Below are positions 8,573-17,307 of a stretch of 64,000 nt of DNA, piece after piece. The notes beneath the pieces were generated by a model. It ran no database searches and was not told where the DNA came from. It saw only the letters and a program-made list of their open reading frames with translations. The number at the start of each line of letters is the position of its first letter. Position 1 is the first letter of the stretch. Origin of the DNA: Amycolatopsis oliviviridis (lineage in GTDB: Bacteria; Actinomycetota; Actinomycetes; Mycobacteriales; Pseudonocardiaceae); the NCBI RefSeq assembly GCF_014654365.1, contig NZ_BNAY01000001.1, positions 620,001-684,000 on the forward strand. The letters are read 5' to 3'. The position numbers and the translations under genes are program-made.

Positions 8573-9817
8573 TCAAGCAGGTCTCCGAGCCTGCTGGTCG
8601 ATCGTCCGGAGTTGGTCAAGGTAGGAGGCTGCCTTCGGCTCATCGGCGAACCGCTCTTGGAGTACCCCGGAGAGGTCCCGGGCGACGAGGGCTAAGGAGG
8701 GCAGAGACTTGCGTTCTCCGTCGAGAGCTTTGCGGCCGCGGCCGATTGCCTCGTCGAGGTCACCCTCGCGGGCGGCGATTACGCCGAGGGTGATCTGCGC
8801 TTCGGCGACCCGCATCGGCCAGCGTTCACGCCGGTCGAAATCGGTGCTTGCTCGGATGACTTCTTCCGATAGCTCTCGGGCCAGGTTGTTCTCACCGACG
8901 TGTCGGTAGCAATCCATCGCGTAGAAGTCGAACTTGTTCGGGTCCACCACGAAGTGGTTGTCGATGTTGTCCGGGTATGGCATCGATTCAAGAAGGATGC
9001 GCCCCTTCTCCAAAGCGACCTGCATCTCTTCTCGCCTCCCTATGCGAGCCCATGCCTTCGCTTCCTGTGCGGCGAGCTGGACAGACACGCTGTGGTTTCC
9101 CGCGACGGCTTGCCCGGCCTCCGCTGCGATCGTCACCCCGCGGTAGTCGCCCCTGGTCAATGAGAACCAGGCGCGCATCTCGTGTGCCCAGCCCATGATC
9201 CCGCCGCTGCCTGACTCCTGACCGAGGCTGAGAGCGGACTTGCGGGTCGCTTCCGCCGATGCTCGGTCACCGAGGTCGTACTCAAGGCATCCGATCAGGA
9301 GAGCGAGCCAGCCCGCTAGCTCGTAAACATCGCGTTGCTGACGAAGGCTGAGCTTCTGCTCTTGCATTTCGAGCAGTCGACGAAGCCACTGGCGACCTTC
9401 GAGGATCAGCTCGGCAGGAGGTCGGCGCGCATACTCGGAGCACAACTTGTCGACCGTGATCCGCACCGCTTCAAGCGTGGCTTCGTTGACGTCGGATGCC
9501 TGAAGCCGGCTGACGACTTCCAACCTGTCCATCCCTGTAGAGCCAAGGAGTTCTATGCCTCCCGATGGACGTTCGAACGGCGGGAAGAGGGCAGCCGTCA
9601 CGGTGCCGAGAGTCGCCGCGATGATCGGCTGGTAGAAGGCTCCGGGCTTGTTCTCTCCCCGCTCCCAGGCCTTCCATCGGCGAATGAGGTTGTCGGCTTC
9701 GGGCAGGTGCTCGCTGGTCTGCTCACGCATCCGCTGCGCGACCTCGGGCTGCGTCCAGCCGCGCGCTTCGCGCATCGAGCGGATGCGTCCAGCCCACGAT
9801 GGAAGATCGGCAGTCAT
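8573..9817 (-). CDS. Helix-turn-helix transcriptional regulator with TPR-like C-terminus
   Basis: The protein has 414 residues. Residues 5-75 form an XRE-type HTH (WAGRIRSMREARGWTQPEVAQRM, then RWKAWERGENKP). Residues 130-410 are tetratricopeptide-like helices (LAGWLALLIGCLEYDLGDRASAEATRKSALSL; AQITLGVIAAREGDLDEAIGRGRKAL). This layout is common in Streptomyces and Amycolatopsis regulators that may sense small ligands through the TPR bundle. I chose the ATG at 9817; reading further upstream would run into the tRNA gene. GAGGGG lies about 10 bases before it. The base composition looks somewhat more AT-rich than neighbouring genes. A 12-bp inverted repeat lies in its promoter region (9876-9909). 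Confidence 0.85.
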   Translation of the reverse strand: MTADLPSWAGRIRSMREARGWTQPEVAQRMREQTSEHLPEADNLIRRWKAWERGENKPGAFYQPIIAATLGTVTAALFPPFERPSGGIELLGSTGMDRLEVVSRLQASDVNEATLEAVRITVDKLCSEYARRPPAELILEGRQWLRRLLEMQEQKLSLRQQRDVYELAGWLALLIGCLEYDLGDRASAEATRKSALSLGQESGSGGIMGWAHEMRAWFSLTRGDYRGVTIAAEAGQAVAGNHSVSVQLAAQEAKAWARIGRREEMQVALEKGRILLESMPYPDNIDNHFVVDPNKFDFYAMDCYRHVGENNLARELSEEVIRASTDFDRRERWPMRVAEAQITLGVIAAREGDLDEAIGRGRKALDGERKSLPSLALVARDLSGVLQERFADEPKAASYLDQLRTIDQQARRPA

Positions 9818-9875
9818 CCGGTCCAGTCCCCTCGGCGGTCGCCACCCAGTGTGGCATTGGACCGCCTGGACGCAG

Positions 9876-9909
9876 AGTCTCTGTGGAGCAGATCTGGTCC
9901 ACAGAGACT
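9876..9909 (-). promoter_or_regulatory. Inverted repeat upstream of the HTH-TPR regulator (candidate operator)
   Basis: AGTCTCTGTGGA (9876-9887) and TCCACAGAGACT (9898-9909) are perfect 12-bp inverted arms with a 10-base spacer. They lie 59-92 bases upstream of the regulator start. The spacing suits a dimeric regulator, and autoregulation is an inference. Confidence 0.35.
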
Positions 9910-9953
9910 TCAGTCCAAGATCATCGACGTGATCTTTGAACTGAACACGAAAG

Positions 9954-9990
9954 AGCCCCTGACCTGTACCTGAGGTACAAGCCAGGGGCT
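9954..9990 (-). terminator. Terminator of tRNA-Pro
   Basis: An imperfect inverted repeat starts and ends with AGCCCCTG and CAGGGGCT, with an inner GTACCT/AGGTAC. It lies 11 bases past the 3' end of the tRNA on the minus strand and is followed by CTTT. Confidence 0.7.
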
Positions 9991-10001
9991 TCGTCTTCCG
10001 G

Positions 10002-10075
<74 letters not shown>

Positions 10076-10172
10076 GACCCGTACTCCGTGGAGTGCGATG
10101 TGAGTACTTTAGCGGGTCCCGAACAGGGGCTTGCAACCAGGGGTCACTGTGTGTCTGAGCTGGGAAAACGGA

Positions 10173-10212
10173 CCGTGAGGGCCGCCCTGCCGCAATCGGG
10201 CGGCCCTCACGG
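10173..10212 (-). terminator. Terminator of the alginate-lyase-like gene
   Basis: Perfect 15-bp arms (CCGTGAGGGCCGCCC at 10173-10187, complement at 10198-10212) enclose a 10-base loop. It begins 2 bases past the stop codon of the minus-strand gene at 10215. Confidence 0.7.
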
Positions 10213-10214
10213 AG

Positions 10215-11384
10215 TCACTGTGGGTTGTCGGCGTGCGTGAGGGTCTGCCAGGAGACGAACAGGCTGTTGGTGCCCGCGGGGCGCTGGCGCAGGGTGAGGG
10301 CCTCGGTGTTGCTCATGGTGATCCCGAGGCGGGTGTGGAGGTGGTTGTAGCCGACCTCGGTGATCGGGCCGAGGCCGAGCTTCAGGCTGCCGCCGCACAG
10401 CCACGACGGGACGGCCGCGCCCATCTGGTACTTCGCGTGGAAGCCGAGGCCTTCACGGAGGCGGTCGGCGATCTCGGGGTAGAGGTCCTGGCCTTGGATG
10501 CGGGTGGTCTCGGCGAAGTTCGCGATGGCGGCGAGGCCGTAGCCGGTGTGGGTGAAGTCCCGGCAGGTCTCCTGCGAGAGGCCGTTGACGAACGTCGTCT
10601 GGCCCTGCCAGTACTTCACGATCTTGTCGCGGGTGTCCAGGCCGCTGCCGGGCGCGGTCTTCGGAAGCGCGCCGTCGCTGGTCAGGTAGAGGTACGCGGG
10701 GACGCGGGTGCGAAACTTCGCGACGGCCTTGTCGTAGCTCGTCTTGTCGTCGAGGAACACGGCGATGCCGATCGCGGCCTCGGTCATGCTGAGTTCCCAG
10801 TTGCCGTTGCTGTGACTGCCGTTGATGACCTTCGGCAGGTACACGTTCCGGAGCATGGTGCCGAAGCGGCCGGAATTCGGCCAGCTCGTGTAGGTGTGCT
10901 TGATGATTTCCGCCGCGCGCGGCCACGAGGAGGCCGACCAGGCCGATTGCAGGGGCGCGTTGCTGTTCGTGTGATCTTTCAGCACCGCGGACCAGGCGTC
11001 CATGATCTCGATCGCCTTGGTCGCGTATTTCGCGTCGCGAGTGATGTACCACGCGAGAGAAAGGGAGTACGCGGCGATGGCGTCTTGCCGTTCATCGGTA
11101 CAGCCGATATTCGGATTCGAATAGGGGCCGCATTCGACGACGGCGCGTGGTTTCGGTGACCGGGACAGCGAGGCGTACGGGCTCGACATCATCGCGTCGT
11201 AGGCTTGTTTCCACGGTTGTGCGCCGGCTTGGACCTTCGTGCGCACGAAATCGAGCTGCGGACGGCTGACCAGCACGCCGGGGTGGGTGAAGGTGGCCGG
11301 TGCGGCCTGGGTCGGGGCGCTCAAAAGGCCCAGTGTCAACGGGACGAGCGTGGCAAGGGCGAGCAATTTCTTCGGTAGGGACAT
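10215..11384 (-). CDS. Secreted alginate-lyase-domain protein (polysaccharide lyase-like)
   Basis: The protein has 389 residues and starts at ATG with GAGGAG 5-6 bases upstream. Residues 1-28 are a Sec signal peptide (Lys pair, hydrophobic core, SAPTQA-A cleavage). The mature part is an all-alpha toroid of the alginate lyase (PL5-like) family: 'HPGVLVSRPQLDFVRTKV' near the N-terminus, 'GNWELSMTEAAIGIAVFLDD' about the middle, and a late 'TGYGLAAIANFAETTRIQGQDLY'. The family cleaves uronic-acid polysaccharides by beta-elimination, but actinobacterial members are mostly uncharacterised, so the true substrate is open. It is a single gene with its own terminator. It lies near lactonase and SDR genes that could suit sugar-acid breakdown (inference). 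Confidence 0.82.
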   Translation of the reverse strand: MSLPKKLLALATLVPLTLGLLSAPTQAAPATFTHPGVLVSRPQLDFVRTKVQAGAQPWKQAYDAMMSSPYASLSRSPKPRAVVECGPYSNPNIGCTDERQDAIAAYSLSLAWYITRDAKYATKAIEIMDAWSAVLKDHTNSNAPLQSAWSASSWPRAAEIIKHTYTSWPNSGRFGTMLRNVYLPKVINGSHSNGNWELSMTEAAIGIAVFLDDKTSYDKAVAKFRTRVPAYLYLTSDGALPKTAPGSGLDTRDKIVKYWQGQTTFVNGLSQETCRDFTHTGYGLAAIANFAETTRIQGQDLYPEIADRLREGLGFHAKYQMGAAVPSWLCGGSLKLGLGPITEVGYNHLHTRLGITMSNTEALTLRQRPAGTNSLFVSWQTLTHADNPQ

Positions 11385-11499
11385 GGTTCTCCTCGGGCGG
11401 GTGTGAGCCAGGTCACCGGCGGCGTGCGGTTCAGTGTCATGGTCTGAACCAGTTGCGTCAAGACCTTAATTCGCCTCGAAAAGAAAGAAATTCGTCGTT

Positions 11500-11536
11500 G
11501 TTCAGCGGGCTGAACAAAGCGTTCAGCCCGCTGAAC
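11500..11536 (-). terminator. Terminator of the lactonase gene
   Basis: A perfect 16-bp inverted repeat (GTTCAGCGGGCTGAAC and its complement) with loop AAAGC. It starts 3 bases past the lactonase stop codon. The 11385-11499 stretch between it and the lyase start holds no gene. Confidence 0.65.
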
Positions 11537-11539
11537 GAA

Positions 11540-12565
11540 TCAAGGTCGCCAAGGGCCGACGAAAGCCGGACTTCCGACCGGATAACTGCCGATCAGCCGC
11601 CAGGTCGCGAGTTCGTAGGCTTGGATCGCGTCGACGCTCTGCGCCGCGACATAACAATGATCGCCGACGACGGAGAAATGCCGCGGCCATTCGCCGGTCC
11701 CGTGATCGGCGACGGCCTTCGGGAGAACGCCGTCGAAAGCGAACTCCGTGATCTTCTCGGGGCCCCGGTTCGACAGGAACAGCCGGTCTCCGTGCAGCGC
11801 GAGCTGGCCGGGAAGGTTCTCCCCACCGGGAGCGAGCGTCGCGGGAACGGAGTTCTCGACGGCGAACGTGCCCGGCGGGTCTTCGCGCACCGTCACCAGC
11901 GAGGCGGCCAGCTCGCCGACGACGTACGCGTGGTTCGTGCCCGGACGCCGGACCAGCTGGCGAGGGCCGGTCCCGGCGGGCAGTGTCGACACCGACAACG
12001 GGATCAGCTCGCCTTCCTCGCCGAGGCGGTAGCTGCGGATCTCGTCGGTGCCGAGGTCGACCGCGCTGACCAGCGTGCCGGTGTCGTCGACCACGGCCAT
12101 GTGGACGTGCGCCGCTTCCTGCCGGTCGGAGACGGGGCCGGTCCCTTCGTGCCGGACGAGTGCCGTACGCACGGTGGGCACCCCGTCCGCGCCCAGTGCG
12201 AACGCGGCCAGGCTGCCGCCGCTGTAGTTGGCGCACAACAGGAACCGGCCGTCGGGAGTGATCTCCAGATGGCACGGATCCGCGCCACCGGTCGGGAGCG
12301 AGTTCAGGACCTCCAAGGTGCCGTCCTCGCCGACCACGACAGCGGTGATCGTCCCCTCGGCCGTCTCGTTCGCGGCGTAGAGCACCGGCAGCGTGGGATG
12401 CGGGGTCAGCCAGCTCGGAGAGTCCAGTTCGAGCGAGCCGGCCGGGGTCAGCTCCCCGGACCGCCTATCGCGCCAGAAGGTGCCGATGCCTTCGCCGTTG
12501 CCGCCGCTCGCGGCGGTGTAGGAGCCGACGATGAGCAGAGTCCGGTCGTCGTTCGCAGAAGTCAC
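11540..12565 (-). CDS. Lactonase family protein (6-phosphogluconolactonase/YbhE-like seven-bladed propeller)
   Basis: The protein has 341 residues starting at GTG (12565); a GTG four codons earlier is also possible. Repeated blade motifs are visible: LLIVGSYTAASGGNGEGIGTF, PHPTLPVLYAANE, EITPDGRFLLCANYSGGSLA, VRRPGTNHAYVVGEL, LSNRGPEKITEF. The pattern, with 'DRQEAAHVHMA' supplying conserved His residues, matches the Lactonase (PF10282) family, which hydrolyses sugar lactones. It is probably cytoplasmic, with no signal peptide. It is divergent from an SDR gene, the two starts being 42 bases apart. A dehydrogenase-plus-lactonase pair would fit oxidation of a sugar to a lactone and then opening of the ring. 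That pathway is inference. Confidence 0.85.
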   Translation of the reverse strand: MTSANDDRTLLIVGSYTAASGGNGEGIGTFWRDRRSGELTPAGSLELDSPSWLTPHPTLPVLYAANETAEGTITAVVVGEDGTLEVLNSLPTGGADPCHLEITPDGRFLLCANYSGGSLAAFALGADGVPTVRTALVRHEGTGPVSDRQEAAHVHMAVVDDTGTLVSAVDLGTDEIRSYRLGEEGELIPLSVSTLPAGTGPRQLVRRPGTNHAYVVGELAASLVTVREDPPGTFAVENSVPATLAPGGENLPGQLALHGDRLFLSNRGPEKITEFAFDGVLPKAVADHGTGEWPRHFSVVGDHCYVAAQSVDAIQAYELATWRLIGSYPVGSPAFVGPWRP

Positions 12566-12607
12566 GAGGCACACTGTGCAGCAACCCGAGGTGGAGGAGA
12601 ATCCCTT

Positions 12608-13315
12608 TTGACCACATCCTGCGCGATCGTTTCGGGAGCGGCGTCCGGTATCGGCGCGGCGACCGTCACCCGCCTGGCCGCGGCCGGGCACACCGTCGTC
12701 GGCGTGGACATCACCGAGCGACCCGGGCTTGAGCACAGCGTCGTCGGCGACGTGTCCGACGAAGACACCTGGCGGCGCGCCGTCGAGCTCGCCGAACAGG
12801 TCTGCGGCGGGGTCGACGTCCTGGTCAGCAACGCGTTCACCGCCGTGGTGGCGCCGCTGCACGAGCTCGCAAGGGCGGACTGGGACCGGCAGCTGGACGT
12901 CAACCTCGCGGGCGCGTACCTCGGCGCCAAGGCCTGCCTGCCGTCGTTGCGGGAACGGCGGGGATCGATCGTGCTCGTCTCCTCGGTGCACGCCCTGGTC
13001 GGACTCCCCGGGAGGCCTGCCTACGCGGCGAGCAAGGGAGCTTTGGTCGCGCTCGGCCGCCAGCTGGCCGTCGAGTACGCGCCCGACGTCCGGGTGAACT
13101 CGGTGCTGCCCGGTCCGATCCGGACCCCGGTCTGGGATCGCGTGTCCGAGGCCGACCACGCCCGCGCCGTCCGGGCCACCCCGGCGGGACGGCTCGGGGA
13201 TCCCGCGGAGGTCGCCGAAGTGATCGCGTTCCTCGCCTCGCCCGCGGCCTCGTACGTCACCGGCACGCAGCTGGTGGTGGACGGCGGCTGGACCGCGACC
13301 AAGGACTCCGTCTAG
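12608..13315 (+). CDS. Short-chain dehydrogenase/reductase (SDR)
   Basis: The protein has 235 residues and starts at TTG; GGAGGAG at 12593-12599 sits 8 bases upstream and decides the start. Classical SDR features: the nucleotide-binding GAASGIG, an acidic residue after the second strand (GVDI), SNAF in place of NNAG, catalytic Ser in VLVSSVHAL, YAASK (Tyr-x-x-x-Lys), PGPIRTP, and the C-terminal FLASPAASYVTGTQLVVDGG. It is probably an NAD(P)-dependent alcohol or sugar dehydrogenase. It is divergent from the lactonase gene and ends at a convergent terminator shared with the chitinase gene. Confidence 0.9.
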   Translation: MTTSCAIVSGAASGIGAATVTRLAAAGHTVVGVDITERPGLEHSVVGDVSDEDTWRRAVELAEQVCGGVDVLVSNAFTAVVAPLHELARADWDRQLDVNLAGAYLGAKACLPSLRERRGSIVLVSSVHALVGLPGRPAYAASKGALVALGRQLAVEYAPDVRVNSVLPGPIRTPVWDRVSEADHARAVRATPAGRLGDPAEVAEVIAFLASPAASYVTGTQLVVDGGWTATKDSV

Positions 13316-13319
13316 TCGC

Positions 13320-13355
13320 GAGTGGTAAGGACGGTTCTCACCGTCCTTACCACTC
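13320..13355. terminator. Bidirectional terminator between the SDR and chitinase genes
   Basis: Perfect 16-bp arms (GAGTGGTAAGGACGGT and its complement) with a 4-base loop TCTC, lying between two convergent stop codons (13315 and 13367). Confidence 0.75.
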
Positions 13356-13366
13356 ACTAGCCGTCA

Positions 13367-15622
13367 CTACTTCAGCGAGTTGTCCACTGTGGTCATCAAG
13401 GCGCCGGTGTCACCCGACATCTCCCAGGCCATGACCCCGAGCAGCCCCTTGGACTTGAGCCAGGCGACCTTCTGCTGGATGGACCAGGCGTCGTCGAAGG
13501 TCCACCATTGTCCGCCGTTGCCCGTGTAACACGCCGTGGCCACAGCCGCGGTGTCGTGCTGGACGGTGCAGTTCGGGACACTGGCCAAGAGATTCGCGTA
13601 GCCACGAGTACCTGCTTCCTCGGCGAACTGGCCTGGCGCGGCGCCTGTCGCGCTTTGCCATTCACCCTTCTTCCCGCCGTCCGCGACCCCTTGCCAGCCT
13701 CTTCCGTAGAAGGCGAGCCCGAGGGTCAGTTTCCGTGGATTCGCCCCGGCACTGGTGTAGGCGTTGATGGCCGACTCCACACTGAACTTGAACTTGTACG
13801 GGTCGTCCGCGTCGGGGTAGAGGTTCCCTTGGTGGCCGGTCATGTTCGGCTCCCACGAGTTGTCGCTGCCCGAGCCGTGGAAGTCGTAGCCCTGCACGTT
13901 GGCGACGTCGAGGTAGTCGAAGATCTTCGGGATCTCCCAGCCACCGCTCACCTTCGCCGGGTCGGCGGGGGTGAACGCCTGGAGCTCGTACCGCTTGCCG
14001 GTGGTCGCGCCGTAGGCGTCCATCTGCGTGCGGAACTCGGCCAGCAGCGCGGTCAGGTTCGTCTTGTCGTTGGCGCTCCAGTGGTTCCCGGGGTGCCCGT
14101 CGGGGCTGCCCGGCCACTCCCAGTCGATGTCGATGCCGTCGAAGATGCCCGCGGCCGTACCCGGCCCGCCGGCACCGCCGTACGCCTTGACGTTCCCCTT
14201 CAGGTACGTGTCGATGCACGACGCGACGAACTTCTGCCGCGACGCGGCCGTGGCCGCGACATCGGAGAAGTACTTCGAGTAGGTCCAGCCGCCCAAGGAG
14301 ATGAGGATCTTCAGGTTCGGGTACTTGGCCTTGAGCTTCTTCAGCTGGTTGAAGTTGCCGCGCAACGTCTCCCAGCCGGTGTCGCCGACACCGTCGACCG
14401 ACTGGGACGCGGACATCGGCCGCGAGTAGTCGGCTTCCGCGTCGCCCGCGCCGTCACCCTGGTTCGGGTCCTGGGGATTCGACGTCGTCCCCTTGGTGAC
14501 ACCCGAAAGGCAGGTGTGGTTGACCGGGTCGATGTTCCCGAAGGCGTACAGCAGATGCGTCAGCTTGGCGGCCGATCCGTTGGACACCAGGTTCTTGACG
14601 AAGAACTGGCGGCCGTAGATACCCCACTGGACGAAATAGCCGACCCGGGCGTACCCGTTCACGATGTCGCCGGTGCGAGCGCTGACGGCGGCGCTCGCCG
14701 CGGAGACGTTGTCGTACCCGTCACGGGCTTTGACCGTGAAAGAGTACGAAGTGGACGGTGAGAGCCCGTTGACCGTCGCGGTCGTCCCGGTCACCGTGGT
14801 GGCGAGGTTGGAGCCGTTGTAGACGTCGTAGGAGACGACGCCGGTGTTGTCGGTCGACGCGTTCCACGCCAGGGCGACGGAACTCGACGTGACCGCGGTC
14901 GAGCGGAGGTTCGACGGCGCTGTCGGCGCCTGGGTGTCGTCGCTCGGGTTGTTGGTGGTCACCGCCAGCGCCGGGGTGGGCGGGGATTTGGCGTCCTTCC
15001 GGTCCTTGGCGACGACCGTGAAGCTGTAGGCCGTGTTCGGCGTCAGCCCGGTGATCCTCGCTTCGGTGCCGGTGACGGAGGTCGCCAGGGTCGTGCCCTG
15101 GTAGACGTCGTAGCCGGTGACGGGCAGGGAACCCGGCGCCGAGGCGTTCCAGGCCAGCGCGGCGGTCGTGGTCGTCTTCGCCACGAGGCGCAGGTTGGCC
15201 GGGGTGGACGGCGGAGCGTCGCCCGAACCGTCACAGTTGCCGTCGTCGATCCGGCACGTGGTCGGGGTGACGCCGGAACTGAGCCGGAACGTCGGGCTGT
15301 ACGGATAGGTCGAACGGCCCGGCCCGAGCGACTTGATGTAGAACGCCGGGGTGAGGGTGACCTGGTTGCCCGATTGGGAAACCGTGGCGTTGGCGCCGTT
15401 CGTGGCGGTCACGCCGGCGGGGACGGTGAAGGTGATGGACCAGTCGGCGACGGTTTCGCTGCTGGGGTTCGTGACGGTGTACTCGCCGGTGGTCCCGGCC
15501 AGGGTGAAGGCGGCGCGGAGGCGGCCCGCCGCCAGCGCCGGAGTACCTGCGGCTACGAGGAGCCCGGCAGCGAGGAGTGTCACGGTGAGTGCGCTGAGTA
15601 GTCGTTTTCTGGTGCGTCTCAT
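13367..15622 (-). CDS. Secreted GH18 chitinase with carbohydrate-binding and two fibronectin III domains
   Basis: The protein has 751 residues and starts at ATG with GGAGAG about 8 bases upstream. A signal peptide is followed by AALA (about residues 1-32). A CBM2-like module comes next (about 33-130: TVTNPSSETVADWSITFTVP). Two FnIII modules follow (about 140-230 and 240-325; PSTPANLRLVAKT and APTAPSNLRSTAV). The GH18 barrel runs from ARVGYFVQWGIYGR to the end, with ILISLGGWTYS and the catalytic DGIDIDWE (D495, D498, D500, E502, Glu as acid). It hydrolyses chitin outside the cell. Two DasR-type operators lie upstream (15676-15728), so induction by chitin breakdown products through GlcN-6-P is likely. 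Confidence 0.95.
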   Translation of the reverse strand: MRRTRKRLLSALTVTLLAAGLLVAAGTPALAAGRLRAAFTLAGTTGEYTVTNPSSETVADWSITFTVPAGVTATNGANATVSQSGNQVTLTPAFYIKSLGPGRSTYPYSPTFRLSSGVTPTTCRIDDGNCDGSGDAPPSTPANLRLVAKTTTTAALAWNASAPGSLPVTGYDVYQGTTLATSVTGTEARITGLTPNTAYSFTVVAKDRKDAKSPPTPALAVTTNNPSDDTQAPTAPSNLRSTAVTSSSVALAWNASTDNTGVVSYDVYNGSNLATTVTGTTATVNGLSPSTSYSFTVKARDGYDNVSAASAAVSARTGDIVNGYARVGYFVQWGIYGRQFFVKNLVSNGSAAKLTHLLYAFGNIDPVNHTCLSGVTKGTTSNPQDPNQGDGAGDAEADYSRPMSASQSVDGVGDTGWETLRGNFNQLKKLKAKYPNLKILISLGGWTYSKYFSDVAATAASRQKFVASCIDTYLKGNVKAYGGAGGPGTAAGIFDGIDIDWEWPGSPDGHPGNHWSANDKTNLTALLAEFRTQMDAYGATTGKRYELQAFTPADPAKVSGGWEIPKIFDYLDVANVQGYDFHGSGSDNSWEPNMTGHQGNLYPDADDPYKFKFSVESAINAYTSAGANPRKLTLGLAFYGRGWQGVADGGKKGEWQSATGAAPGQFAEEAGTRGYANLLASVPNCTVQHDTAAVATACYTGNGGQWWTFDDAWSIQQKVAWLKSKGLLGVMAWEMSGDTGALMTTVDNSLK

Positions 15623-15675
15623 GGCGGTTCTCTCCAAAAGAGGCGGCGAGACTGACCTGCTCGGAAAATGGCGCG

Positions 15676-15728
15676 TGTGGTCTAGACCACAGATGAATGT
15701 AGCGCGGCACGCATAAAAGGTCTAGACC
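15676..15728. promoter_or_regulatory. Two DasR-type (dre) operators upstream of the chitinase
   Basis: TGTGGTCTAGACCACA (15676-15691) is a perfect 16-bp palindrome and matches the DasR consensus AGTGGTCTAGACCACT at 14 of 16 positions. A second copy of the core GGTCTAGACC lies at 15719-15728, exactly 40 bp away. They sit 54-106 bases upstream of the chitinase start and 76-128 bases before the divergent sigma factor gene, so they could act on both promoters. Confidence 0.72.
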
Positions 15729-15803
15729 GATTCGTCGGTCGTGAACCCTTTCGGCGCCGGATGCGGACAACAAGTGACACTGACGAACGGCGAAGGGTGG
15801 TTC

Positions 15804-16406
15804 ATGAGTTCATCTGGGGCGGATTCGGGCGATCCGGAGGACGCGGAAGTGATCGCGAGGTCGGTGACCAGCCCGGACCGGTTCTCCGCCATCTTCGACC
15901 GGCATGCCGCGCACATCCACCGTTACCTGGTCAGACGCATCGGACCGGCGGCCGCGGAGGACGCGCTGGGGGAGACGTTCCTGATCGCGTTCCGCAAACG
16001 CGAGGGATACGACACCGAGCGCCGCGACGCGCGGCCGTGGCTCTACGGCATCGCGACCAACCTGGTCGCGCAACGGCGCCGTGATGAGGTCCGGGAGCTG
16101 AAACTGCGCGAAGCCCTCGGTCCGCCGCCCGACGAAGAAGGGCATGCCGAACGCGTCGCCGATCAGGTGACCGCCGCGGCGATGGGAAAGCTGCTGGACT
16201 CCGCACTGGCGGAGCTGGCCGACGGCGACCGCGACACGCTCACGTTGTTCGCCGGGGAAGGCCTGAGCTACGAGGAGATCGCCGCCGCGCTGGGCATCCC
16301 ACTCGGCACGGTCCGCTCGCGGCTCAACCGTGCCCGCCGCAAGGTCCGCGAGGCGCTCGAGCGCCCGGACGCCATGATCACGAAGGAGATTCCCACCCAT
16401 GGATGA
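15804..16406 (+). CDS. ECF RNA polymerase sigma factor
   Basis: The protein has 200 residues. I chose the ATG at 15804, with GAAGGGTGG just upstream; an in-frame start 21 codons earlier would overlap the chitinase control region. Region 2 is at about residues 20-90 (FSAIFDRHAAHIHRYLVRR, AEDALGETFLIAFRKR, PWLYGIATNLVAQRRR). Region 4 is at about 125-180 (ALAELADGDRDTLTLFAGEGLSYEEIAAALGIPLGTVRSRLNRAR). The stop overlaps the start of a membrane-protein gene by 8 bases, the usual arrangement for an ECF factor and its partner. Confidence 0.9.
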   Translation: MSSSGADSGDPEDAEVIARSVTSPDRFSAIFDRHAAHIHRYLVRRIGPAAAEDALGETFLIAFRKREGYDTERRDARPWLYGIATNLVAQRRRDEVRELKLREALGPPPDEEGHAERVADQVTAAAMGKLLDSALAELADGDRDTLTLFAGEGLSYEEIAAALGIPLGTVRSRLNRARRKVREALERPDAMITKEIPTHG

Positions 16407-17304
16407 GCTGCAGCTGATCGCCGAGCGGACCGGATCGGTGCCCCTCGCGGAATCCGCCGCCCTCGGCGCGGCCCGTGCACGATTGATGACCGAGATCGCC
16501 GCCGCCGAAACGGAAAACGTGGTGCCGCTGCGGAAAAGGCGGCACTGGGGCTGGATCGGCGCCGGCGCGGCCGGACTCGCCGCCGCGATCACCGCCGTCG
16601 TCGCGCTGGCGCCGGTCGAGAAGGTCGGCCTGGAGCCGCCCACAGCCGTCGCGGATCCCGTCGTCGTGCTCCGCACCGCCGCCGCGGCCGCGCTCGGAGC
16701 GCCGGACCAGTCCCCGAGGCCCGACCAGTTCCTCTACCGGAAGGTGCAAGAGGCCGGAGGTGTGACCGAGGCCTGGTACTCGGTCGATGGCACGCGCGAC
16801 GGCCTGATCCGGATGCCGGATGGCAGCGTCTGGCCACTGCCCGGGTGCCGCGACGGGAAAGCGCAGGTCTATCGCGGTGACAAGCCGGTCGCGGGTCTCA
16901 TGGAGCCGTGCGTGCCGGAGGTCCGCGATCGCCGTGACCTGCCCACGGACGCCGACGGGATGTTCGCCTACCTCAACGCCCACCACAGCGGTGAGGAAGG
17001 CGACTACAACGCGATGGGCAAGGACATCGGCGAACTGGCGAGTGGATACCACCTCTCGCCCGCCACCCGCGCGGCCCTGTACGAGGCCGCGGCGAGAATC
17101 CCCCGGCTGCGAGCCCTGGAAAATGCCCGTGACGCGGCCGGGAGGCCCGGCGTCGGAATCACTTGGCCGCTGAAGCCGGGCGACGGTCCGGACGCGAAGC
17201 CGCTGACGATCGTGTTCGCCGCGGACACCTTCCTCTTCATGGGCACCGAATCCACCGCGGTCACGGCGACCGCGGTGGTCGACAAGGTCGATCAGCGGCC
17301 CTGA
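16399..17304 (+). CDS. CU044_5270-type single-pass membrane protein, putative partner of the ECF sigma factor
   Basis: The protein has 301 residues. The N-terminus is helical and cytoplasmic (MDELQLIAERTGSVPLAESAAL). Basic residues (RKRRHW) precede one transmembrane segment (about 54-76, WIGAGAAGLAAAITAVVALA). The rest is extracytoplasmic and contains a Cys pair (PGCRD and EPCVPE). Proteins of this family are regularly encoded right after ECF factors in actinobacteria, and this one overlaps its sigma gene by 8 bases. It may act as an anti-sigma or signal receptor, but it lacks the HxxxCxxC zinc motif of ZAS anti-sigma factors. The function is inferred from context. Confidence 0.8.
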   Translation: MDELQLIAERTGSVPLAESAALGAARARLMTEIAAAETENVVPLRKRRHWGWIGAGAAGLAAAITAVVALAPVEKVGLEPPTAVADPVVVLRTAAAAALGAPDQSPRPDQFLYRKVQEAGGVTEAWYSVDGTRDGLIRMPDGSVWPLPGCRDGKAQVYRGDKPVAGLMEPCVPEVRDRRDLPTDADGMFAYLNAHHSGEEGDYNAMGKDIGELASGYHLSPATRAALYEAAARIPRLRALENARDAAGRPGVGITWPLKPGDGPDAKPLTIVFAADTFLFMGTESTAVTATAVVDKVDQRP

Positions 17305-17307
17305 CGA

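Noticed and set aside
11300..12607. Plus-strand frame leading into the SDR gene
   Set aside because: It is antisense to the lactonase and lacks domain similarity. The GGAGGAG at 12593-12599 places the SDR start at TTG 12608.
12566..13357. Extension of the lactonase frame across the SDR gene
   Set aside because: This part is antisense to a well-supported SDR with its own ribosome binding site. The propeller starts only after 12565.
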